Shown: piece after piece, positions 16,602 through 25,585 of the stretch
How the letters are laid out: every line of letters starts with the position of its first letter
How positions within the stretch are numbered: position 1 is the first letter of the stretch
Assembly: GCA_963727285.1 (NCBI GenBank)
Contig: CAVSFF010000009.1
Span: 930,001-994,000 of the forward strand
DNA length: 64,000 bases
DNA from: CAITWD01 sp963727285
GTDB taxonomy: Bacteria > Actinomycetota > Thermoleophilia > Miltoncostaeales > Miltoncostaeaceae
Direction: 5' to 3'
Made by a program: the position numbers and the translations under genes
Notes under the pieces: generated by a model
What the model saw: the letters and a program-made list of their open reading frames with translations, nothing else
Told to the model about the DNA's origin: nothing
The model's database searches: none

Positions 16602-18302
16602 TCACCCCTTGACGATGACCGCCCCGGGTCCTTCGCCCTGCGGCACCATCGGGAACACCTTCGCCATCGGGTCCACGTTGATGTTGATCAGCGCCGGACC
16701 ATCCGCGTTGAGCGTGGCGATCAGCCCCTCCTCGAGGTCCTCCATGCGATCGATCGACAGCCCCGGCATGCCCCATGCGTGGGCGACCTTGACGAAGTCG
16801 GGCTGGAACGGGGCGAAGCTCGTTCCCGAGTAGCGCGACTCGTAGAACAGCTCCTGCCACTGGCGCACCATGCCCAGGTAGCCGTTGTTGAGGATGACGA
16901 CCTTGACCGGCAGGCCGTACATCTGGGCCGTCGACAACTCCTGGAGGGTCATCTCAAACGAGCCGTCGCCGGCGATGTCGACCACCAGCCGGTCCGGCAG
17001 CGCCACTTGGGCGCCGATGGCCGACGGCAGGCCGAAGCCCATCGTCCCGAGGCCGCCGGAGGTCAGCCACTGGCGCGGCTGGTCGAACAGGTAGTGCTGG
17101 GCCGCGAACATCTGGTGCTGACCGACATCGGTGCAGATGATCGCGTTGCCGCCGGTCAGCTTGTACAGGGCCTGGATCACATGCTGGGGCTGGATGAACT
17201 CCCGGTCGTCGGCAATGTGGTACGGGTGCTCGACCTTCCAGGCATTGATCTTCGCCATCCACGTGGCGCGCTCCGCGGGCACGTGCTTTGTGGGCAGTCG
17301 CGCGTAGGCGTCGGCGAGATTGTCGAGTGCAGCAGCCGACTCCGCCGCGATGCCGATGTGGGCCGAACGGTTCTTCGAGATCTCGGCCGGGTCGACGTCG
17401 ATGTGGATGATCTTCGCGTTCGGCGCCCACTCGCTCATCATCGTCGACAGGACGCGCTCGTCGAAGCGGACGCCGACGGCCAGGATCAGGTCGGCATCCT
17501 GGAAGGCGTAGGTCGCCGCCGCGAGGCCGTGCATGCCGGGCATCCCGACCCACAGCGGATGACTTCCCGGGAAGCCCCCCAGTCCCATCAGGGTGGTGTT
17601 GACGGGGAGCTCGGCGATCTCGGCCACACGGCGCAGTGCGTCCGCGGCGTTGCCGGCGATGATGCCGCCCCCGGCGTACACCACCGGGCGCTTGGCGGCG
17701 GCGATCGCCTCGGCGGCGGCGGCGATCTGGCGTGGATGCCCACCGGATGTCGGTGGGACGTATCCCGGGATCACCGGCGGCACCGGACCCGAGTAGGGCT
17801 CGACTTCCTTGCCCCACACATCGACGCAGATGTCGACGAGCACGGGGCCCGGTCGGCCGGACTCGGCGATGTAGACGGCCTCCGCCAATGCCTGCGGCAG
17901 GTCGGCGGGATCCTTGATGAGGTAGGAGTGCTTGACGATCGGGAGCGTGATGCCGACGATGTCGGCCTCCTGGAACGCATCGGTTCCGACGCGGGTTGAT
18001 CCGACCTGGCCGGTGATCGCGACCATGGGGACAGAGTCCATGTACGCATCGGCGATCGGCGTGACCAGATTGGTCGCGCCGGGTCCGGATGTCGCGGTGC
18101 AGACACCGGCCCGGCCGGTCACCTTGGCGTAACCTTCAGCCATGTGGCCCGCGCCCTGCTCGTGGCGTACGAGGAACAGCCGGAGATCCGGATCGTCGTG
18201 CAACGCGTCGAACAGGGGGATCAAGGGGCCGCCGGGCAACCCGAAGATCGCATCCACCCCTGACCGCTTCAGGCTCGCCAGAGTCTCATCAACCGCTCTC
18301 AT
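16602..18302 (-). CDS. ilvB: Acetolactate synthase large subunit-like TPP enzyme
   Basis: Thiamine-diphosphate enzyme of 566 residues, as in acetohydroxyacid synthase. The N-terminal PYR domain has the catalytic glutamate in VRHEQGAGHMAEGYA. A central Rossmann domain follows (GGGIIAGNAADALRR), and the C-terminal PP domain has GDGSFEMTLQEL ... NNGYLGM, which binds Mg and TPP. No ilvN or ilvC adjoins it, so a different TPP reaction (sulfoacetaldehyde or other 2-oxoacid chemistry) is possible. TAGACT at 18345-18340 is a likely -10 box. Two DUF2283-like genes on the other strand flank it. Confidence 0.88.
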   Translation of the reverse strand: MRAVDETLASLKRSGVDAIFGLPGGPLIPLFDALHDDPDLRLFLVRHEQGAGHMAEGYAKVTGRAGVCTATSGPGATNLVTPIADAYMDSVPMVAITGQVGSTRVGTDAFQEADIVGITLPIVKHSYLIKDPADLPQALAEAVYIAESGRPGPVLVDICVDVWGKEVEPYSGPVPPVIPGYVPPTSGGHPRQIAAAAEAIAAAKRPVVYAGGGIIAGNAADALRRVAEIAELPVNTTLMGLGGFPGSHPLWVGMPGMHGLAAATYAFQDADLILAVGVRFDERVLSTMMSEWAPNAKIIHIDVDPAEISKNRSAHIGIAAESAAALDNLADAYARLPTKHVPAERATWMAKINAWKVEHPYHIADDREFIQPQHVIQALYKLTGGNAIICTDVGQHQMFAAQHYLFDQPRQWLTSGGLGTMGFGLPSAIGAQVALPDRLVVDIAGDGSFEMTLQELSTAQMYGLPVKVVILNNGYLGMVRQWQELFYESRYSGTSFAPFQPDFVKVAHAWGMPGLSIDRMEDLEEGLIATLNADGPALININVDPMAKVFPMVPQGEGPGAVIVKG

Positions 18303-18339
18303 GCCGTCAGGCCTTTCGTCTTCTCACGCACGTTCCGCA

Positions 18340-18345
18340 AGTCTA
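18340..18345 (-). promoter_or_regulatory. Candidate -10 box for ilvB-like gene
   Basis: TAGACT on the minus strand, 37 bases before ATG 18302, with an AAAGG ribosome site between. Confidence 0.4.
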
Positions 18346-18394
18346 CTTCACCACCTTCAGGGGACCTAGCCCACCCCCGGTCCAAGGAGATCAG

Positions 18395-18715
18395 ATGTCT
18401 ACCACGCCACAGGGACCCGGCAACGAACCGTCATTTGTCGCAGAGAACGCGCTGCGCATCGCCTCCGAGTCGCTCACGCACTACGACGAGGCCGCAGACA
18501 CCTATCACTGCTCCTTCGGTCCACCGTCGCCGGCGGCGACGGTCCACGACGCCGAGCGGGACCTGCTCGTGCGCATCGACCCGACCACCAACCAGGTGCT
18601 GGGTTTCAGCATTCCGAACTTCAAGGCCTGGTACGCCGATCATGCGGACGCCGACGGGTCGTTCGACGTTGAGCTCCCGTCCATCTGGGGCGACGAGGCC
18701 GCCGCGCCGGAGTAG
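18395..18715 (+). CDS. DUF2283-like small protein (second copy)
   Basis: A 106-residue protein whose core YDEAADTYHCSFG ... VRIDPTTNQVLGFSIPNFKAWY aligns with the protein at 16209-16508 and with DUF2283. ATG 18395 has AAGGAG five bases upstream. The N-terminal 28 residues are unique. It ends 73 bp before the MoxR-type ATPase gene on the same strand, so it may belong with that unit. Function unknown. Confidence 0.75.
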   Translation: MSTTPQGPGNEPSFVAENALRIASESLTHYDEAADTYHCSFGPPSPAATVHDAERDLLVRIDPTTNQVLGFSIPNFKAWYADHADADGSFDVELPSIWGDEAAAPE

Positions 18716-18738
18716 GACCCATTAGTTGCAATCGTCGC

Positions 18739-18744
18739 TACACT
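18739..18744 (+). promoter_or_regulatory. Candidate -10 box for MoxR unit
   Basis: TACACT 44 bases before ATG 18789; the leader is AT-rich and ends with TTTTTTAAGGAG. Confidence 0.4.
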
Positions 18745-18788
18745 TTCTCGTCCAATCGGCCGTGAACATTTTTTAAGGAGACGGGTCT

Positions 18789-19601
18789 ATGGGGGTCGAA
18801 AGCCAGCGCGTCGAAGAGTTCCGCCTCACCAAGGAGCCGTACTACCTGCCGCTCGGGCACGAAGTCGAGCTCTTCGAAGCGGCGTACAACGCGCGGCTTC
18901 CCGTCATGCTCAAGGGCCCGACCGGCTGCGGCAAGACCCGTTTTGTCGAGCACATGAGCTGGCGACTCGGCCGGACGCTCATCACCGTCGCGTGTCATGA
19001 GGATCTGACCGCATCGGACCTCGTGGGCAAGTACACCCTCCAAAATGACGCCACCGTGTGGCAGGACGGACCCCTCACGACCGCGGTGAAGTCGGGCGGC
19101 ATCGCCTACCTCGACGAGGTGGTCGAGGCGCGCAAGGACACCACCGTGGTGATCCACCCCCTTACCGACGACCGGCGCGTGCTGCCGATCGAAAAGAAGG
19201 GCGAGATCGTCCAGGCCCCGGACGACTTCATGCTCGTCATCTCGTACAACCCGGGGTATCAGTCCGTGCTCAAGGACCTCAAGCACTCGACCAAGCAGCG
19301 GTTCGTCGCGATCGAGTTCGACTACCCCAAGGCCGACCTCGAAGAGATCATCCTCCAGGAAGAGGCGGGGATCGACGGCGATACCGCCGCGAAGCTGGTG
19401 AAAATTGCCGAGAAGGTCCGGAACCTGCGCACGCACGGTCTCGAGGAAGGCGTCTCCACGCGACTTCTGGTCTACGCCGGCCAGCTGATCGCCGCCGGCG
19501 TGGAGCCGGTGGAAGCCTGCGAGGCCACGATCTGCAAGCCGATCACCGACGACGTCGAGATGCAGCGCTCGATCGTCGAGATCATCGCCACGCAGTTCTA
19601 G
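18789..19601 (+). CDS. MoxR/CbbQ/NorQ-type AAA+ ATPase
   Basis: AAA+ ATPase of 270 residues. Walker A is GPTGCGKT (43-50), Walker B is IAYLDEV (about 106-112), and STKQRF carries the sensor/arginine region. LPVMLKGPTGCGKTRFVEHM and the C-terminal STRLLVYAGQLI match the CbbQ/NorQ branch, which remodels metal-dependent enzymes together with a VWA-domain partner. A strong AAGGAG precedes ATG 18789. The helical-repeat and VWA genes follow at 31 and 2 bp, forming one operon. Confidence 0.9.
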   Translation: MGVESQRVEEFRLTKEPYYLPLGHEVELFEAAYNARLPVMLKGPTGCGKTRFVEHMSWRLGRTLITVACHEDLTASDLVGKYTLQNDATVWQDGPLTTAVKSGGIAYLDEVVEARKDTTVVIHPLTDDRRVLPIEKKGEIVQAPDDFMLVISYNPGYQSVLKDLKHSTKQRFVAIEFDYPKADLEEIILQEEAGIDGDTAAKLVKIAEKVRNLRTHGLEEGVSTRLLVYAGQLIAAGVEPVEACEATICKPITDDVEMQRSIVEIIATQF

Positions 19602-19632
19602 CGATCCGCGTTCGCGTCGAGGAGCACAGACC

Positions 19633-20712
19633 ATGACGTTTGGTCCGAGTGGCGGCAATGTCGGGATGTACGTCGCCCGCGAGATGCTCGAGGCCGTCCC
19701 GGCCGACCAGCAGGAGGCATACCTGCGCATGGTCGAGAGCATCTCCGAGCTGAAGTACCAGCTCGGGGTTGAGGTCGCCCGTCAGCTCCCGCGACTGATC
19801 GCACAGTCCGACCCGGATCTGGTGGCGCGGTACCTCACGCAGGTCAGCGAAGTCGCCAAGCTCGGGTGGCGCAGCGGGGTCGAAGTTGCCAAGCAGCTCC
19901 CGGACCTCTATGAGGCGCCGGATCCGGAGCTCGCCGACAACTACGTGATGATCATCGGCGACGCAACGACAGGCACTGCCGCCGGCGCGGGCTCTGCGGA
20001 GATGGCCGACGAGCTCGCCCAGCTCGAGCGCGAGATCCAGGAGATGGAGCCGAAGGTCAAGCGGGCTCAGGAGCTGCGCACGCAGCTTGCGGCCGAGGAC
20101 CGCCGGGACGAGAAGCGCAAGAAGCATGCCGTTGAGCTGGCGACGGCACTCCCGCCGCTGCTGGCACGCCTGCGCCCGCGACACCGCGAGACCTATCTCC
20201 TGCAGGTCCAGCGCGTGGCGACCGCCGACCCCGAAGCGTCGCTCGAGGCGGCGGACACCCTGCTCGACCTGCTCAACGGAGAGCGGGTCTCGCACGAAGG
20301 CGCGGTGGAGTGGGTCAGCCGGGGCCTCGAGGTGCTCGAGCGCAACAAGGAAGTCGGGCGCGGCTACTTCCGCCTCGGCTCCAAGTACAGCCTTGACGTG
20401 CTCGAGGAGCTCCGCGAGGGCCTCGCGCTCAAGAGCATCGCCCGCGTCCTCAAGCTGTACGCGACGGCCCTGTCGGGACGCGACATCGCGATCCGCTCGT
20501 CCGAAGACGTCAACACGCTTGAGATCTACACCGCCGACCACATCGTGCTTCCCGCCGATATGCGGGTCTTCGACGAAGAGCGCCAGAACTTTGCCGCCTA
20601 CAAGGTGGCAACGGCACAAGGCGCGGGGCGCATCGAGTTCGGGACCTACCTGTTCAGCCTGGACGACATCGCCGAGACGGTCACGGCGATCCAATCGAAA
20701 TACGGGGAGTGA
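19633..20712 (+). CDS. Helical-repeat protein, NorD N-domain-like
   Basis: A 359-residue alpha-helical protein. Two clear repeats of about 40 residues near the N-terminus share Y-L-x-x-V ... G-V-E-V-A-(R/K)-Q-L-P, and a weaker third occurs further on (YLLQVQRVATADPEAS). A coiled-coil-like charged stretch (about 120-165) divides them. The C-terminal part, IVLPADMRVFDEERQNFAAY ... GRIEFGTYLF, resembles the N-terminal region of NorD/CbbO proteins. With the next gene it therefore looks like a NorD protein split into two polypeptides. Confidence 0.75.
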   Translation: MTFGPSGGNVGMYVAREMLEAVPADQQEAYLRMVESISELKYQLGVEVARQLPRLIAQSDPDLVARYLTQVSEVAKLGWRSGVEVAKQLPDLYEAPDPELADNYVMIIGDATTGTAAGAGSAEMADELAQLEREIQEMEPKVKRAQELRTQLAAEDRRDEKRKKHAVELATALPPLLARLRPRHRETYLLQVQRVATADPEASLEAADTLLDLLNGERVSHEGAVEWVSRGLEVLERNKEVGRGYFRLGSKYSLDVLEELREGLALKSIARVLKLYATALSGRDIAIRSSEDVNTLEIYTADHIVLPADMRVFDEERQNFAAYKVATAQGAGRIEFGTYLFSLDDIAETVTAIQSKYGE

Positions 20713-20714
20713 AC

Positions 20715-22502
20715 GTGGCGACGCGCGAAGCCGACAGCACACTCACCGCCTTCTACCAGCTGTTCCCGTGGCCGGGACTGGCCCGAGACCTGTTCAACGT
20801 CGCCGAGAGCTACCGCATCGATGCCCGTATCCGGGCGGCCTATCCGGGTATCAAGCGCGACATGGACGCCGTCTATACGGCGTATGGCGAGGACCGCGCC
20901 GATCTCAGCACGCTCACCGATCCGCAGGCGGTCGTTGAAGCCCTGCTGCTGACGGTCATGGGCCACGAACCGGACTTCACCGACGTCCCGCCGCACGCAC
21001 AGACGCTGATCGGCCAGGCACGCGAATCGATGGAGCAGCTGACCGACGAGACGGCCACGGTGGCCGACACCGCCCGTTGCGTGGCGGCGATCTTCGCCAT
21101 GATCGCCGACAACGAGGCCCAGGCCCGCACCGAGGTGCCGAACCCCGACCTGCCCGAGCAGCCGGACTTCGACGACCAGCAGCAACAGCAGCAGGACCAG
21201 ACCCCGCCCGAGGTGGACATGGGCGACGAGGGCGAGGCCAACTACGAGCCGCTTCAGCTGCCGGACTTCATGACCCCGGTCATGGAGGAACTCGTGCGGC
21301 CGCCGCAGGACTCGCCTGCCCAGCGGGAGGCCAACACGGAAGAGCGGGACACCGAGCGTCCCGGGGAAGACCAGGTCGACGCCGACGATGCCGACAGCGC
21401 GATGGCGACCACCCAGCTCGAAGTCGGGGAGGCCTCCCCCGACGATGTCGCCCAGCAGTCGGACTCCTCGACCGACAGCGACGAATCCGGCGATGCCGGC
21501 TCAGACCGCAAGAGTGACGAGGAGGAGGGCGGGAACGCGACCACTCCCGAGCAGTCCGCACCCGCCGTCGCACAGACCGATACCGAGGGCGAGGACGACC
21601 TCGGCGAGCAGACCTTCATGTACGACGAGTGGGACTACCGCATCGAGGACTACCGCCCCGCGTGGTGCACGTTGCGCGAGACCCGCTCGACCCGCACCCA
21701 GGAGTCGTTCGTCGCTGCCACGTTCCACGAGTTCGGCGGCATCGTCAGCCAGATTCGCCGCAACTTCCAGCTCATGCGCCCGGAACGCCTGCGCAAGATG
21801 CGCTACCAGACAGAAGGCGACGATCTCGATACGGACGGGCTGGTCGAATACGTCGTCGAGAAGCGGGCCAAGATCTCGCCGTCGGGGCGCGTGTACATCA
21901 AGCGCGACAAGAAGGACCGCGATGTGGCGACCGCATTCCTGGTCGACATGTCGAGCTCGACCGACCGCAAGATCGACGGACGCAAGCGCATCATCGACAT
22001 TGAGAAGGAGGGCCTGCTCCTGATGTGCGAGGCCCTCGAAGCGATCCGCGACGACTACGCGATCTACGGGTTCTCCGGCTCCGGACGCGAGGACTCGCAG
22101 TTCTACGTCGTCAAGGAACTCGGCGAGAAGTACGACGATCGCGTCAAGGGACGGATCGGCGGAATCTACGCCCGCCAGAAGACCCGCATGGGACCCGCGA
22201 TCCGCCATGCGACCCGCCGCCTGGTCGCCGCCGACGCCGCGGTGAAGCTGATGATCCTGCTCACCGACGGCAAGCCGTACGACTCGGACACCTACCAGGA
22301 CAACAAGTACGCCCAAGAGGACACGCAGGTCGCTCTTCGCGAAGCGCGTCGGGAGAAGATCCACCTGTTCTGCGTGACCGTCGACCAGGAGGCGGCCGAC
22401 TACCTGCCCCACATGTATTCGGACGCCAACTTCGTCATCATCGACGACATCCGGACACTGCCGCACAAGCTGCCGCAGTTGTACCGCCGCCTGACGACCT
22501 AG
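20715..22502 (+). CDS. VWA-domain protein, NorD/CbbO-like
   Basis: A 595-residue protein with three parts: a helical N-terminal region (1-150), a long low-complexity linker rich in Q, D, E, S and T (about 150-310, including a run of six glutamines), and a C-terminal VWA domain. The domain starts with DEWDYRIEDYRPAWCTLRE. The MIDAS residues are in DMSSSTD, with TRMGPAIRHAT and LTDGKPYDSD completing the metal site. GTG 20715 is chosen (GGGGAG five bases upstream); GTG 20709, overlapping the previous stop, is the alternative. It should couple the MoxR ATPase to its target enzyme. Confidence 0.85.
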   Translation: MATREADSTLTAFYQLFPWPGLARDLFNVAESYRIDARIRAAYPGIKRDMDAVYTAYGEDRADLSTLTDPQAVVEALLLTVMGHEPDFTDVPPHAQTLIGQARESMEQLTDETATVADTARCVAAIFAMIADNEAQARTEVPNPDLPEQPDFDDQQQQQQDQTPPEVDMGDEGEANYEPLQLPDFMTPVMEELVRPPQDSPAQREANTEERDTERPGEDQVDADDADSAMATTQLEVGEASPDDVAQQSDSSTDSDESGDAGSDRKSDEEEGGNATTPEQSAPAVAQTDTEGEDDLGEQTFMYDEWDYRIEDYRPAWCTLRETRSTRTQESFVAATFHEFGGIVSQIRRNFQLMRPERLRKMRYQTEGDDLDTDGLVEYVVEKRAKISPSGRVYIKRDKKDRDVATAFLVDMSSSTDRKIDGRKRIIDIEKEGLLLMCEALEAIRDDYAIYGFSGSGREDSQFYVVKELGEKYDDRVKGRIGGIYARQKTRMGPAIRHATRRLVAADAAVKLMILLTDGKPYDSDTYQDNKYAQEDTQVALREARREKIHLFCVTVDQEAADYLPHMYSDANFVIIDDIRTLPHKLPQLYRRLTT

Positions 22503-22533
22503 TCACCCGGCGCCGGACCCGGCGCCGGGTGAC
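22502..22533. terminator. Bidirectional terminator between VWA and nuoN
   Basis: A perfect 14-bp stem (22502-22515 with 22520-22533) and a 4-base loop lies between the convergent VWA gene and the nuo operon end. Confidence 0.75.
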
Positions 22534-22559
22534 CGTGCGATCGGCTCCCGCGCGCCCCG

Positions 22560-24005
22560 TTAGGGCGACAGCAGCGACATCGCCGCCTGCTGGCAGACCG
22601 TCAGCAACGGCCCGGCGAACGCGGCAAACCCGATGATCGCGACGCCGCAGGCGGCGGTCGAGAGCATCACGGGCGATGAAGGGGTCAGCAGCTTGCGCGG
22701 CGCCTGGTCGCCGGCGGCGCCGAACCACAAGACGCCGACCACGCGCAGGTAGTACCCGAGGCTGACGACGCTGCCGAGCGCCCCGATCACCGCGAGCCAC
22801 CACAGGTGCTGCTCTGCGGCCGCGCCGAACAGCAGGAATTTTCCGATGAACCCGGACAGCGGCGGGAAGCCCGCCAGCGACAGCATCGCGAGGGTCATGA
22901 TGCCGCCGAGGAATGGGCGCGCGCGTCCGTACCCGCCGAACGACGCAAGATCCTCGCCGTTGTCGACCTCGCGCTCGCGGATAATGACGACCGCGAAGGC
23001 GGCCAGGGTCATGGCGGCATACGCGAGCAGATAGAACAGCACCGCCTGGGCGCCCTGGACGGTGCCGGCAGCGACGCCGATCAGCAGGTACCCGGCCTGG
23101 GCGATGCTCGAGTAGGCGAGCATGCGCTTCAGGTTCGTCTGGACGAGCGCGGCGACGTTGCCGACGACGATGCTCACCGCGGCGACCACCCCGATCGCAA
23201 TCTGCCAGGTGTGGACGATGTCGATCAGCGGACCGGCGAAGATGCGCAGGAACGCGACAAAGGCGGCGGCCTTGGTCGCGGTTGCCATGAACGCCGTCAC
23301 CGGCGTCGGGGCGCCCTCGTAGACGTCCGGAGTCCACATGTGGAACGGGGCGGCAGAGGCCTTGAACCCGAGCCCGACGATGATCAGGGTGACGGCAATC
23401 CACAGCAGCGGCTCGGTGTTGAACGACGCCTGGGTCAGGCTGGCGCCGATCTTGGTCAGGTTCACCGACCCGGTGGTGCCGAACAGGAACGCGAGACCAT
23501 ACAGCAGGAATGACGAGCCGACGGCACCGACGATCAGGTACTTGAGACCGCTCTCGAGCGACCGCTCGCGCCAGAGCTCCAGCGCACACAGCACATAGAG
23601 GGCCACCGACAGGATCTCGATCCCGAGGAAGATCATGATCAGGTCGCCCGCGCCGGCGACGAGAATCATGCCCGCGGTGGCGGTCGTCACCAGGGCGGCA
23701 TACTCGCCGCGCCGATCGACCGCCGCGGCGTCGTTGACGCTCAACAGCAGCGTGATCACCGCGCACCCGATGAAGATCAGGTTGAACAGCACGCTCATGT
23801 GATCGATGCGATAGCCACCGCCGAGCGCCACGATGCGATTGCCCCAGAGCAGGATCGACATCACGGCGGCGGCCAGTAGCCCGACGATGGCGATGACCGT
23901 CGGCCCTTCGCGCCGCAGCCAGCGCTGCGGGAACAGCCCGGCCATCAGGGCAAGCAGCGCCGTGGTGGCGACAATGATCGGCGGAGTCGCGGCGAGCGTG
24001 TTCAC
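22560..24005 (-). CDS. nuoN: NADH-quinone oxidoreductase subunit N
   Basis: Membrane subunit of complex I, about 481 residues, one of three antiporter-like proton channels. Many hydrophobic helices are visible; the discontinuous-helix region includes VGLGFKASAAPFHMWTPDVY with the key lysine, and a conserved glutamate occurs in FLGIEILSVALY. GTG 24005 overlaps the nuoM stop as GTGA. A longer open frame upstream overlaps nuoM and is rejected. Last gene of the 14-gene operon. Confidence 0.92.
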   Translation of the reverse strand: MNTLAATPPIIVATTALLALMAGLFPQRWLRREGPTVIAIVGLLAAAVMSILLWGNRIVALGGGYRIDHMSVLFNLIFIGCAVITLLLSVNDAAAVDRRGEYAALVTTATAGMILVAGAGDLIMIFLGIEILSVALYVLCALELWRERSLESGLKYLIVGAVGSSFLLYGLAFLFGTTGSVNLTKIGASLTQASFNTEPLLWIAVTLIIVGLGFKASAAPFHMWTPDVYEGAPTPVTAFMATATKAAAFVAFLRIFAGPLIDIVHTWQIAIGVVAAVSIVVGNVAALVQTNLKRMLAYSSIAQAGYLLIGVAAGTVQGAQAVLFYLLAYAAMTLAAFAVVIIREREVDNGEDLASFGGYGRARPFLGGIMTLAMLSLAGFPPLSGFIGKFLLFGAAAEQHLWWLAVIGALGSVVSLGYYLRVVGVLWFGAAGDQAPRKLLTPSSPVMLSTAACGVAIIGFAAFAGPLLTVCQQAAMSLLSP

Positions 24006-25585
24006 TGGGATGTCCCCCCGGTCGCGCCCGCGGTCGACGACACCGTCGCCGGTAGCGGGTTCGGCAGCACGACGGACCGGATCTCGCTGCGCGGGCGGCC
24101 GACGGCCACCTGCGCGGGCGCGACGGCCGCGTTGACGGACGCGCTCGAGGCACCGACGAGCACCTGCGGCCACAGCGCGATGAAGATCATCACCGCGATC
24201 AGCGGGACCAGCACGACGACATCACGCACCGTGAGCTCGACGCGGCGCCCGCCGCCGCCGCGGGGGGGTCCGTTCATGCTCGACTGATACAGGCGCAGCA
24301 TGTACACCGATGCATAGACCACGCCGATCATGGCGATCGCGACGGCCCACCAGTCGTGGCGGAAGGTGCCGGACAGGATGAAGAACTCGCCCGCGAAGCT
24401 GTTGGATCCGGGGATCGCCAGAGATGCCATCGTGACCACCAGAAAGATCCCGGACAGCCACGGGGCACCGGCGGCGAGACCGCCGATGTCGTCGATCTTC
24501 TCGCGGCCTGTCCGTGTCGAGATGATCGCCACGATCGCGAATGCCGCCACGACGACCACGCCGTGGTTGACCATCTGCAGGACCGCCCCCTGGGCAGCCT
24601 GTGGATCGATCGCGGCAATGCCGAGGGCGATGAACCCGAGGTGGGCGAGGCTCGAATAACCGACAAGCATCCGCATCGTCGGCTGTCGCCAGGCGACGAG
24701 CGATCCGTACACGATGCTCACGAGCGCGAGCAGGATGATCGGATACTGGAAGTACGCCATCCCGCGCGGGAAGAGCGGCAGACCGATCCGCAGCAGTCCG
24801 TAGACGCCCGCCTTGCTGACCACGGCCGCCAGCAGGGCAACGACGACGATCGGCGATTCCCGGTAGGCGTCGGGCAGCCAGCCGTGGAACGGCCACAGCG
24901 GAAGCTTGATGACGAACGCCAGCAGGAACCCCGCCAGGAGCCAGATGCTCTCCGGGCGGGTGTAGTCGACGTTGCGCAGCGCCACGATGTCAAACGTGTA
25001 GACGCCGGTGATGCCATGGGCGATCACCGCCGTGGAGACGATCGACACCAGCATGAGGAGGCTGCCGACCATCGTGTAGATCACGAACTTGATGCTGGCG
25101 AGCTTGCGGCCCGCGCCGCCCCACATGCCGATCATGAAGTAGAACGGCACCAACATCAGTTCCCAGAACACGTAGAAGAGCACCAGGTTTCCGGAGCTGA
25201 ACAGCCCCAGGAGCCCCATCTCCGCCAGCATGATGAGCGCCAAGAAGGCACGGGGCCGGTCCGGCGTGCGGAAGCACAGATACGCCACCGAGATCGCAAA
25301 CAGCCCGGTCGTCAGCATGATCAGCCAGATCGAGACGCCATCGACCCAGACGATCCAGTCGAGGCCCACCTGAGTCGCCCAGCCGGCGTGGTCGACGAAT
25401 TGTGGTCCCGGGAAGTCCCGATGGAAGTTGGCAAGCATCAGCACCGACATGACCAGCGTCAACCCGGCGCCGAGCGCCGCCACCAGGCGCGCTTGCGCGA
25501 CGCCGCCCTCGGGGACGATGAACATGGCAAGCGCGGCGAGCAGCGGGATCACGATGATGATGGTCAGCCAGGGCATCCCGGTCAC
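24002..25585 (-). CDS. nuoM: NADH-quinone oxidoreductase subunit M
   Basis: Antiporter-like membrane subunit of 527 residues. WELMLVPFYFMIG holds the conserved glutamate of TM5, and FVIKLPLWPFHGWLPDAY the lysine and proline motif. About 14 transmembrane helices are expected. GTG 25585 overlaps the nuoL stop (GTGA); an ATG nine bases inside is the alternative. Confidence 0.94.
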   Translation of the reverse strand: MTGMPWLTIIIVIPLLAALAMFIVPEGGVAQARLVAALGAGLTLVMSVLMLANFHRDFPGPQFVDHAGWATQVGLDWIVWVDGVSIWLIMLTTGLFAISVAYLCFRTPDRPRAFLALIMLAEMGLLGLFSSGNLVLFYVFWELMLVPFYFMIGMWGGAGRKLASIKFVIYTMVGSLLMLVSIVSTAVIAHGITGVYTFDIVALRNVDYTRPESIWLLAGFLLAFVIKLPLWPFHGWLPDAYRESPIVVVALLAAVVSKAGVYGLLRIGLPLFPRGMAYFQYPIILLALVSIVYGSLVAWRQPTMRMLVGYSSLAHLGFIALGIAAIDPQAAQGAVLQMVNHGVVVVAAFAIVAIISTRTGREKIDDIGGLAAGAPWLSGIFLVVTMASLAIPGSNSFAGEFFILSGTFRHDWWAVAIAMIGVVYASVYMLRLYQSSMNGPPRGGGGRRVELTVRDVVVLVPLIAVMIFIALWPQVLVGASSASVNAAVAPAQVAVGRPRSEIRSVVLPNPLPATVSSTAGATGGTSQ

